Positions 1 to 9,560 of a stretch of DNA of 64,000 nt are shown in pieces. Numbering within the stretch: the first letter of the stretch is position 1; the number at the start of each line of letters is the position of its first letter. The translations under genes were made by a program, and so were the position numbers. The notes under the pieces are model-generated. The model was not told the DNA's origin, made no database searches, and saw only the letters and a list, made by a program, of their open reading frames with translations. The DNA comes from Talpa occidentalis (Eukaryota; Chordata; Mammalia; Eulipotyphla; Talpidae), in NCBI RefSeq assembly GCF_014898055.3, contig NW_026555331.1:104405194-104469193 (forward strand), in the 5' to 3' direction.

Positions 1-1516
1 CTTAAAGCACTTTTCTACATAATTAAGACTTTGTCCACAAAATCATGTGAGAGACTGTCTAATACACCACTGTATAACATTTACATTGTTTCATAGTGTC
101 ACCTTCATTAATAATAACTAATAATCATTTCCTTTGAGCAAATTCATAGAAGCAGAATTGCTTGATCATTATTTTTGCATGCCCATTTCTTAAGTCTTTG
201 TATTCATATGAAGAGCCAAAAAATGAGACTCTGTTTACAGTGTCATGAGAGTGAGGAAAGGACCAGACAGGGAGGGTGATGGAGGACCACAGGTCTGGTT
301 TGGGTAACAAGAATCATGGCAACTGTGCTAGCATAAACACATGTAAAGCCATGACAGACTAGGGGGAGATGTAGATGCCTGTGCTTATCATCCAAAATCC
401 AAAATTTATTCTTGGCTTGACCTCTTACCTAGGCTCTTTGCTTAATTTCCTCATCTCATGATCAGCCTCATTGCTGTTTTAAATTTTGCTTAGGGCTGTA
501 CTTTGTCCAGGTTTGGTAGCATGCATTCTAGGGGAACCATTCATTGTAGTCTGTGACTTATGCAGTATATAGGCAGAACTCTTGGTGGTGGCCTTATTCC
601 TACCAATCTCTTTGTTATGGTCCCATCCTTTCATTACTTAGGAAAGCCTGGATTCTTAATATTTAGAGATCGCGGATTCTTTTTTTTTTTTTTTCCCATA
701 AACCCCAAATACTGTTCCCATTCACTCGAGAAGGCTGGTGCTATTCAGAATTCAATAGAGTGGATTTATGTTGTTGATGGAAGTTTGGGCAAACCAGTTT
801 CTTCACACTCAAGACTATCTAGGTTTCCTATAAGTCTTTTTTTTTTTTTTCACTTGACTTGGGAAGCAGCTGGAATATGAAGCATTAAATATAACTGATC
901 TTAAAATGCATTAAAGATAGGGAATAAAAAATCTAACTATCTGGTGTGCAACCCAGCAATCCCAAATACTAAAACTTTATGTTCATCCATAATATTTTCC
1001 CCTTAGAGTAAAAATATCTAACCGTAATAGTAAAGCAGCAGGGACTCACCAAAGAGTAAAGTTATCACCTGCAGGAGAGGGGACATTTAAAAGCAGTCTA
1101 TTCCTTGTAGTCTTCTTTATTATAAAAGTTTCATGATAAATCCTTGCCAGCTAATGCCTAGGGTGGTTTAAATATATGGCAGTAGAGTCTCCAGTGGTCA
1201 ATTGAGGATAATGAGTTGTAGAACAACCAAACCGAACAGAAAATCCTCTTAGTTCAAGTTTTTTTGTTCTTTCCTTCTGAAGCAATGGACACATTAATCT
1301 CAAAGGAAAGTAATAGAGGAAGAGGAAAGGAGGGCAGAGAGGCTAAAGGAAAAAACCCACTCTTATGTTTTTGTGCTTATATAATTCAAGTAAATATCAA
1401 ATAGCAGGCTAAAATTCCTCTATTGGCAAAAGATACATTCCATGTTCGTTGTCCAAATGCAACATTTCTATCATTCTCACTGTGTTGGTCATAAACAAAG
1501 AAATATATTTGGCATT
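1..1516. other. Unique AT-rich DNA, no gene seen
   Basis: No repeat family, conserved protein frame or RNA gene could be recognised. Poly-T runs occur near 680-694 and 838-852. The 106-codon open frame at 560-880 is partly made of these runs and has no recognisable domain. The end of the stretch (about 1400-1516) directly precedes a SINE insertion. Confidence 0.5.
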
Positions 1517-1534
1517 AAGAAATCTTTGGATGAG

Positions 1535-1657
1535 GGCTTCCCCTGGTGGCGCAGTGGTTGAGCACTGGGCTGCGAGGCTGCCCACAGCCTCTGCAGCCTC
1601 TGCAGCGCCTGTTTGATCCCCGGCCGCCGGCGAGGGTCCCACAAAAAAAAAAAAAAA
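1535..1657 (+). mobile_element. tRNA-derived SINE, head-only copy with poly(A)
   Basis: The element starts GGGCTTCCCCTGGTGGCGCA and carries an A-box-like segment (TGGCGCAGTGG) and a degenerate B box (the usual GGTTCGATCCC reads TGTTTGATCCC). It stops right after the tRNA-related head at GGGTCCCACA and runs straight into about 17 A. The whole CT-rich 3' body of the family is missing. Perfect 18-bp target duplications (AAGAAATCTTTGGATGAG) lie at 1517-1534 and 1658-1675. The precise duplications show that this short form was itself retrotransposed, not deleted later. An internal CTCTGCAGC duplication is also visible. Confidence 0.9.
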
Positions 1658-1675
1658 AAGAAATCTTTGGATGAG

Positions 1676-2270
1676 AGGATATCCAGAAGCCAATAGACAT
1701 GAAAAAAATGTTCTTTATCATGTCCAATTAAAGAGATGCAGGTTAAAACCACAACAAGATACCATTTTACACCTATGAGAATGACACGTTAAAAAGACCC
1801 CCAACAACAAGCACTGGAGAGGATGCAGAAAAAGAGGAACCCTATTACACTGTTGGTGGGAATGTAAACTGGTGTGGCCATTATGGAAAGTGATCTGGAT
1901 TTATTTTAAAAAACTAGAAATGGATAGCGTATGACTCAGCAACACCACTCTTGAATATCTATCCAAAGAACATGAAACCATTAATGCAAAAAACTATATG
2001 CTATACAATGTTTATTGCAGCACTAGTTACAATAGCTAGGATATGGAAGCATCCCAGATGCCCATCAATAGATGACTGAATCAAGAAGATGTGGTCATTG
2101 ACATTACAGAATACTATTCAGCCATATGAAAGATGTTATGCTGCCAATTAGAATAAAATGAAAGGAATTCAAGGGAATTACGTGTAGTAAAGCAAGTCAG
2201 AATGACAAATATTGAACATTTACATAGCAGATGATTGCACAAAGTTACAAAAACTAGCAGATATTAATAA
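1676..2270 (+). mobile_element. Old L1 fragment, ORF2 3' part
   Basis: The nucleotide sequence matches the C-terminal ORF2 region of the younger L1 copies here: the stretch around GAGATGCAGGTTAAAACC, the TGTTGGTGGGAATGTAAACTGG segment and the GATGACTGAATCAAGAAGATG segment occur in the right order. It is heavily mutated, with several frameshifts and stops, so it is an old copy. The head-only SINE sits at its 5' side and a solo LTR was inserted just beyond its 3' side. The exact ends are not clear. Confidence 0.75.
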
Positions 2271-2303
2271 ATGTAGTGAGGACTCTGACTTGTTCCACAA
2301 TAC

Positions 2304-2896
2304 TGCAACAGGGTGGTCCCCAGGAAAGGGGGAGGTTCCAGGTTCCCTGCCCCACCCAAGGGAGGGTGGAGCTGAGCAGGAAGAGGAGAAGCTGCAGAAG
2401 AGACTGAGGAAGGAAGCAGGATGGAGCCAGGAGACCTGGAGGAGGCGCATGGAGCCTAGAGACACGTGAAGAAACTGCACTTGTCTTTTGGTCGTAGACT
2501 GGGTGACACAGATGTGGGTGAGACCCATGGGGAGGTGACCATGGCAGCTTTTATCTTGATGTTGATTTTGCGCTTTTCCTTCCGGGATTGTCTGCTTGTT
2601 TCTGACCCTTTGCTGTGGGTCCCCACTGGAAGATGCTTTAGACTTGTGGCAGGCCTTGGGGCCTTGCTCTGGGCCAATCCCATTTGGATGGACTTTTACC
2701 CATGAGGGGACGGGTAACTTTGGGTGCTTGATTTAGAAACTAGATTATTTGCCTTTCCTGTATTGTTTCCTAGTTGTATTAAAGTTCCTTCCCATTAAAG
2801 TCTCCTATGTTTTGTGTTGATGCGGCGGATGGCAGAACCCATTTAGAATAGGCAGGTTTGCGGGGTTTGGGCTGCCCCTCTCCCTGTCCTATAACA
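2304..2896 (+). mobile_element. Solo LTR, class I ERV-like, 593 bp, copy 1
   Basis: The element begins TGCAACAGGG and ends CCTATAACA, giving the TG...CA ends of an LTR. It is bounded by 4-bp duplications ATAC (2300-2303 and 2897-2900), the size typical of gammaretrovirus-like (class I) ERVs. Two ATTAAA poly(A) signals lie at 2778-2783 and 2794-2799. A second copy of identical length is at 57821-58413; by eye the two differ at about 25 of 593 positions with no length change. No internal retroviral genes flank it, so it is a recombination-derived solo LTR. Orientation is inferred from the poly(A) signals. Open frames across it are not retroviral proteins. Confidence 0.88.
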
Positions 2897-2900
2897 ATAC

Positions 2901-3459
2901 TACCCCAGCACCCCAGGAAGAGTGAGTTCCAGTTTCTGAGAGTGATAATTGACTTAATAAAACACCCTGTGTTGACTCCCTCCCCTTTCCTGCACCCCTT
3001 CCTTAGCCCTCTCAGTGTTTCCTGAGATCACCTACTAAGTAAACTATTTGCACTTTAATCTTTGATTCAGGCCCTGTTTCTGGGGAAACCCAAACCAAGA
3101 TCCTTCTTCTTGGGGATGGAGGACACACATGAATTAACATCTTATAGGCCCTAAGAAAAATGGATTTAGGGGACACAGGAGCTAGGGAAAATGATATTTA
3201 TCTCAAACTAATTGACTTTCTTGAGATTTCTAGATAGTAATGAATGAAACTCGAATATTCTTTATTCAAGGTGTTCTTTATTGGGAATAATTTGACATAT
3301 AAGAGGATATTTGGATCCTGAATATGTAATTATTCTAACTTTACCTCTTTATTATTCTCTCCCTGAAATACAGCTTGCATTTTATTTTTTTTTTTATATT
3401 ACTATATCTTACGAGGCAGACTTAGAGTATCTTTTTCAACATGACTTTTATAAACCCTG
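2901..3459. other. Unique DNA, no gene seen
   Basis: Between the solo LTR and a MIR there is no recognisable repeat or coding frame. A GGGGAAACCCAAACCAAGATCC-like segment near 3083-3104 is not diagnostic of any family. Confidence 0.4.
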
Positions 3460-4010
3460 GTTGAATTTGGAGCTAGAAGACCTAATTTGTCCCCTGACTT
3501 CAACAATTACCAGTTTGGTCTTAAGTAATGAATCAGCTTTCTTTTTTTTCTTTTTTTTTTTTTATTATTTATTTATATTTTTTTTTTATAGAGGCATGCT
3601 TTATTTATTTGTTTGCTGGTTTGTTTGTTTGTTTTGTTTATACATGCACTGGGTACAGTCAGAAGCGCGGGAGGGCGAGAGAATTCACCAGAGCCAAAGC
3701 GGGGAGCAGAGCAGGCAGAAGGACCGAAGCACACTGCTGAGGGGAGCAGCGGGCTGCAGGAGAGGTCTGCGGGCCATGTGGGACCCTCCTCTGGTGGCCG
3801 GGGAGCAGCCGGGGATCGAACCGGCGCCGCAGAGGTCGCGTGCAGCTTCGCAACCCAGCGCTCAACCGCTGCGCCACCAGGGAGGCCCTGAATCAGCTTT
3901 CTTGAGTCTTAGTTTCACCATCTGTAAAATAGGATATTATCCACCCCAAAATACCTCAACTTTCACTCAGAGGATTAAATAAAATTTAATGTAAGAGAGT
4001 ACTTGTAAAC
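3460..4010 (+). repeat. MIR, split by a SINE
   Basis: The core MIR signature is visible in two pieces: the left piece (about 3460-3528) has degenerate GACTTCAACAATTACCAG-type sequence, and the right piece (about 3904-4010) has CTTAGTTTCACCATCTGTAA followed by AATAGGATATTATC and GAGGATTAAAT. The pieces are separated by the reverse-strand SINE at 3544-3888, which duplicated 15 bp of the MIR. Ends are approximate. Confidence 0.7.
3544..3888 (-). mobile_element. tRNA-derived SINE, group A, with extended 3' tail
   Basis: Read on the reverse strand the copy is full length: tRNA head, CT-rich body and the CGCGCTTCTGACTGTACCC end typical of group A. Perfect 15-bp duplications (TGAATCAGCTTTCTT) lie at 3529-3543 and 3889-3903. 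Beyond the usual end it has an unusual tail: ACAAAC repeats, then AAATAAAGCATGCCTCTATA and a long A-rich run. The same extension is present in the SINE at 52352-52670. The 223-codon open frame at 3311-3982 is a read-through of this SINE and means nothing. Confidence 0.92.
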
Positions 4011-4398
4011 CGTTAAGTGACACAAACACAAAAGGTATTTAATATTTAAAAAGAGGAATAACAATATGCTATTTATACAAGCAAAAATGTCCACACAGAT
4101 CTTTGCAGTAGATTTCAGGAAGTTCTAAGAGAAAATACTTGAAAAGGCTACAGTCAATTAAGTAGGTTTTCAATACCAAAAACCGATTTATTAACAACTC
4201 AAAGTTAGTTTCTTCAAACTTTGTTTCCTAAGTTAATAAGTTCTGGAGTGGGGCTTAAATGTACATATTCATCACCTATTCTTCCAATATTTTGGGCTTC
4301 AACAGGTTAAGCTAGCATTGGCACAGAGAGGAAATTTCCTCTTACCCCTCTGGGTTCTTAGGCTGTTCAAGCAATCAAATTAAGATCAAGCAGATTAG

Positions 4399-4671
4399 GG
4401 CCTCCCCTGTGCAGTGGTTGGGCGTTGGGCTGTGAAGCTGCCTGCAGCCTCTGCAGCGCTGGTTCGATCCCCAGCCGCCGGGCGAGGGTCCCACATGGTG
4501 CGCAGACCTCTCCTGCCGCCTGCTGCTTCCCTCAGCAGTGTACTTCATCAGTCTGCCTGCTCTGCTCCCCGCTCTGGCTCTGGTGAATTCTCTCACCTTC
4601 CCGCGCTTCTGACTATACCCCAGGGCTTGTATAAATAAATAAATAATTCTTAAAAAAAATTAAAAAAAAAA
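4399..4671 (+). mobile_element. tRNA-derived SINE, group A
   Basis: Full-length copy starting GGGCCTCCCCTGTGCAGTGG, with a 4-base loss in the A box (GGTGGCGCAG reads GTGCAG) and an intact B box (GGTTCGATCCC). The tail is ATAAATAAATAAATAATTCTT followed by A runs. Perfect 14-bp duplications (ATCAAGCAGATTAG) lie at 4385-4398 and 4672-4685. It faces the SINE at 3544-3888 in the opposite orientation, about 510 bp away. Confidence 0.92.
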
Positions 4672-4685
4672 ATCAAGCAGATTAG

Positions 4686-6081
4686 TAGGAGGAAAAAAGT
4701 TTAATTACATATGCAATCTACATGGATGTGGGTTCTTAAGTAAATGGGACAAAATGAGAGTATATATCCTGAACTGAGGAATAGAATAGGAGTCTATGGC
4801 TCTAAGGAGAGAGAAGGGGACTTGCCTAATAAAAGGAAGGTGACTAATAACAAAAATCAGATGATCTGTAAGTATGTGTTTGCTCTGCCATACACATAGA
4901 TTTCTCTGATAGCTAGGTTATTTTTGGTAAAACTCATTCTGTCTAATACCCTCTATCTTCATACTTCTGGATAATTAAGGGAGTGCCACAAGTTTTACCT
5001 GCCTGTGGGGCCCCTTGGATCTTAGGTTGAAAAAATCCACATGCCAAAGAGACAAGTTTTGGGAAAGTCTATTCTGAATATCTTGAGGAACTGGGCTACA
5101 GATCTGTATAATTTTTTATCTATTATACAGTTAAAGTAGTTGTGCTGGAATTTGAACTCAAGTCTAAGAAAGACTAAATAGGGAGCACATTAACTTACTT
5201 GTATTTTAATGTAGCTGGGTTTTAAACAAGAAACCAAAGGTCTTTACCACTACAGAAGATTTTCTCCCTTCTTTATGACAGTTTGCACTAGACTCTGTTA
5301 CCTTATGAAAAATCTTGGCCACTTGCAAGTTCTAACTAGCTCAAACCTGCACATATTTCCTATATCTCCAAATGGCCCTGCCAGAAAAAAATTTTCCTCC
5401 AACTAGTAAGGGACTATGATCTCATTTTCTCTCCCCACACCCTCATCACTTCGGAACCTGAAGCATTCATCTCAGTCTTAGAGCTGGACTCCAGCTGCTC
5501 ATAGTGAAGGAGGCCCCGATGACCTTGAGCTCAAGAATTTGTATGTGTTGTAATACGGATGTCATTAAAATATAACATTTACCCGCTGAGAACAACGTTA
5601 TACTATTTATGAAACCATATAATTTCAATAACTAAACTCAGCAAGATTTTATTGCTCTCTCCACCTGTAATCACAGAAGTGCTGACTCATCATTCTAGAA
5701 TCACTGTTACCGATGTGCAACTTCACTAAAATCTGCAAAGAGTCTTGTTTTTTCATCATTTCTGTGTAACCTTTTTTTTTTTTTTTGCTTTCAAGCAACC
5801 CCCTTCTAAAAGGTTATAATTAATTAAAGGCTCAGATTAACACCAGGAAAACTTTTGTGTCACAAAATTCTCAGTGCCTCCATGGTTAAAAAGGTCTATA
5901 TTTTTAATACTGTGATGATAAATTAAAATTCATGAATGTCTTTAAATTTTTTATAGGTATTTTAACAGTCAATTTCACTTCCTCTGAAGATATATTATAA
6001 GACACCTTCTTTGATGTACTGAAGTGATTTCTTCCTTATATCTTTATCTCCAACTCCAATTTGTTTATTTTACTTTATGTC

Positions 6082-6083
<2 letters not shown>
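4686..6083. other. Unique DNA, no gene seen
   Basis: AT-rich sequence without a recognised repeat, RNA or coding frame. A T run occurs at about 5771-5786. Confidence 0.45.

Positions 6084-6115
<32 letters not shown>
6084..6115. repeat. (AC)n microsatellite
   Basis: An uninterrupted AC dinucleotide run of about 16 units. It is a likely length-variable marker. The 75- and 87-codon frames that cross it are artefacts of the repeat. Confidence 0.95.
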
Positions 6116-6117
<2 letters not shown>

Positions 6118-8949
6118 CTTTTAAAATTAGTCCCATTTTATTGGAATGTTTAAGTGATTTTATATTTCTCTTAAGGGAGTTTATACATAGCCAAATAACC
6201 ATTCGTACTGCATTACATTTTGATTCTATGATTTCTCCCCCAAAAGAAGGGGGAATAAAGACTTTCCATTTAGAAATGGACAAATAGTTCACCTGATCTC
6301 ATTTTTACTTTGAGCTACAATGGCCATCAATATAATTAAGGTGAAATGAAGGTATGAGAACACCATAAAAATTGTGTACTGGATACCCCTATATTTATAT
6401 TTCACATGTTGAGGGCATGTGAATTGTCCTCACCTGTGTGGTTCGAGTAAATGTACAGACATGTGAGAACTGATAGAATAACCAGTTGCTAATGCCATTG
6501 TGATTGGTAGAAGTTTTACATCATTAAATTTTTTTCTAAGCTGTTAGCCTCAATCATGCCCTGAAGCAGTTATTTCCACAGGTTAATGATGTGTTATATA
6601 AAGAACGATTTCCTTTTTTATTCTTGGTGAATTTTCCTTTTAATTTCATTTTGCAACCATTTTGTCTTACATGATAGAATAGTGGAGATTTAAATGAACT
6701 CTCCAAAGATGGATAAAAATCGATGTCTGTTCACCATGCTCTGAACTATACTTCAACCTTATAAATGGAGTTTGCTGTTTTATTTGAAAAAGGATTATTT
6801 GATTATTTTGGTAAAGACAGACTTCCCTTAGTAAAAGAGATAGTATGTTATGGAATAATGTTTATAACAATGCTATTTAGATAAAGTGGGTTGAGGAACT
6901 CAATGCGGAAAACAAATCCGGAAAATAAGGAAATTTGTTAAACCTAAGGCAACCATTTTCACCTCGTTTTGTGGGATCTTGTCATTACCTGCTGGGGAAC
7001 CCTGGCAAGTCTGGTCAGACAGAGTTTGGCAAACAGATTTATTAATCATTTCAGGAAAAATGAAGAATGCCTTCAAAGACAACACCCTCTCCTTGGCTTC
7101 ACAGAATCTTTTTAGGTTTTACTGTTAATAAGATTAAATGAGAGATGGGCAGTAAAGATATCAGAGCAGAGTTTATTAGGAGAAAATGTACACATTAAGA
7201 ATCATGCTCCCCACCACTTAGTTCAGCACTCTGTACACATTCTTCCATTCAGATTTTTTTTATTGCTGTTTGCTTAGAGGGAAAAAGGGCCCAGTGAAAG
7301 AATGTGGGCAAGAGTACATTAGCTGCCTCTCCGGGGCTCTTTCTGCTGGGCAGGGCCACGCATCCCTCCGATCTCTCCAGTTCTATGCTGGTCAGGGTTG
7401 TAGGCCGCTGCTGGCTGAAACCCAATCTTCTCCTTGCAAGTAGAGGGGTCATCTGCCAGCATTGTATTTGTTGGGCGTCTTCTGAGCCAATCAGGGACTG
7501 CCCTTGATGGAGGGGATGAGGAGAAGTTTATAATAGGATCAGTTTTGTTTGCAATTTGTTTCTAATAGATGCCAATAAGCCAGTTAACTAGGCCCCAGTT
7601 AATGGACATTTTATTGTTTCTACCCCCGCTGTGCACATGACCTTTCCTTAGAAGCATCTGCAATGCCCGAAAACAAGTATCTGCTGCTTAGTAGCTGGAG
7701 GGCTCCCTCTGTTCTAGAAAACTTGCTTGCCAGCCCTGCAAACCAGGCCCAAATACTTTGATCATCCTGTCAGTGAGAAATTTACAGCAACATTCGGGCT
7801 TTTGTTCCATGTGTATTTTCTCCAAATATAATATCTCCCTCAAGAAATCAATGATAAGCTGTTAAACTAAAGAGCATGGTAACATCCACAGAGCAGTAAA
7901 TTAATGGTCTTTTGTGGATAGATGGTTACAGATTTCATCATAAAAAATGGATAAAAGATTACATATCACACAGAGCGAAACTTTTAATAACTCAACATGA
8001 CTTTTCTTAATGGGTTTTATTCATTTTAATCATTATAGTGTCAATGATGATTATAGCCTTATTAGATTGTAGTGATTGAGGGGCCTGTTTATGAGATATT
8101 GAAAATCTCAGGCTGCTGAGAATAGCCCAACGGCCTGTGTGGGTTTGATATGTAACTTTATCTGGAGGAGTAGGACCTGTCAGTAGAGTTTCAATTAATA
8201 CTTTTGCTAAATTGCTCCTGTCTTTAGTGACCTAGGTCACAGATGACTTAAGGATTCCACAACATCAGCTTTTCAAAACAGTGGAGCTGCCACAGTGTAA
8301 ATCAAAGGTGGTTGTGAGTAAGTGTGTGTTTAAATAAGGTAGGGCCAGGAAAGGCCTCAGGCAAACATGGCCTAAGTCCCTCTCTCCATCTCATTTTGCA
8401 GCCTGAAGAGCCGTCTTTCTGCCTTCATGGTGCCTCCCCAGAAAGGATTTATTTTAATAACAGGATATAAAGTTGGCCATAGGACTCTGGAAGGTTAAAT
8501 TCTGTTTTTCCTCTCAATGTGGACACATGATTAAAATGAAAGCCAGAACTCTATTAGTAATTAATAAGGTGTTTTTCTAGAGTGCCCATGGCACAGTCAT
8601 CCTAAAAAAAATTATTGTAGCAGAAGTGTTGGTACTGTTCCTGAAAAACAAACAGAACCCTACAAATGAATACCTTTAGTGGGGCCAGGATCATAACACC
8701 ATCCAGCTAATACCTCTTGATTTAGTAGTGATTCTTTAGAATGTCTATTGCCATTACAAACACTACGTCACCTAAAATCGTTATTCCAAATGTTTTTGGA
8801 ATAAAATTTGGAATAATAAATTTAGAATAATAAAATTCCAATTATTACAAATGTTTCCCGAGAGTGGAATTCACTATATACACACATACATATATACTAT
8901 ATGTATACTCTATGTAGACATACATATACATATATAGCCTAGGAGAGTA
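6116..8949. other. Long unique AT-rich stretch
   Basis: I recognise no interspersed repeat, RNA gene or coding frame here with confidence. The part at about 7240-7720 is locally more GC-rich, with a GAGCCAATCAGGGACTG segment around 7485-7501, and could be a very old LTR, but I cannot support a family. A small cluster of TTGGAATAAAAT-like units sits at 8781-8845, and an AT/CA-rich tract at about 8873-8936. Confidence 0.4.
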
Positions 8950-9120
8950 GTGGGTCATGGTATCACAGCAGGAGACCTGGGTTTGCATTGGGCTACTTCT
9001 TCTAGTAGCAAGTAACTTGAATTCTCCTGTCTCCATTTCCTCATCAGGAGAAATAAGAATGATAATACCTTTCTGTTTATCTCTGCCACAAGCTTAGTAA
9101 GAGAATCAAATAAGTCCATT
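8950..9120 (+). repeat. MIR
   Basis: The order GGAGACCTGGGTTTGCAT, AAGTAACTTGAATTCTCC, CTCCATTTCCTCATCAGG, AATGATAATACCT and AATCAAATAAG follows the MIR core on the forward strand. It is diverged; ends are approximate. Confidence 0.7.
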
Positions 9121-9429
9121 TTTTGCTTAAGAAACTCTTATGTTTTCAAGTTAATCTTCAGATCTCCACTAAGATCAAGGGACCAGGTATCCCAGTGTCT
9201 ACACAGGGTCCAGCATTAAGTAGAAAAATATCAAATGATTTGATGAAGATCTGGAAAAGTAAAATTCAATGTGAATGTAAGTGATTTGGTCTTAATTATT
9301 TGGAGGGGGAAAAAACAATACAAATCAAAAGGAATCTAGAAGAGCTTCTCTTTGCTTTTCTGGAGGGAAGAGAGGTGTGTGTTTGAATTAAAAAGGATAG
9401 TGCAAGGCCGTAGGTAGCCTCTGCCTAGG

Positions 9430-9560
9430 TAGACTGCCTAGTTAAGCTCTTCCCAAGGTCCCCACCCATAGAAGCCACATGAGATGATATAAGGATTGTT
9501 GTTTTCAGCCACTAAACTCTGGGGTAAATTGTAACATAGCAAGAGTAATTGGAACACTTA
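9430..9560 (+). repeat. MaLR (MLT1/MST-like) LTR 3' fragment
   Basis: The segment TTGTTGTTTTCAGCCACTAA followed by ACTCTGGGGTAAATTGTAACATAGCAA resembles the conserved 3' end of mammalian MaLR LTRs. Only the last part of the LTR is recognisable. Confidence 0.6.

Noticed and set aside
1535..1600. SINE heads as functional tRNA genes
   Set aside because: They have A- and B-box-like motifs but no complete cloverleaf with a paired acceptor stem, and they are followed by SINE bodies or poly(A).
3311..3982. 223-codon open frame
   Set aside because: Most of it is read through a reverse-strand SINE and its T-rich tail. The flanking part is a MIR.
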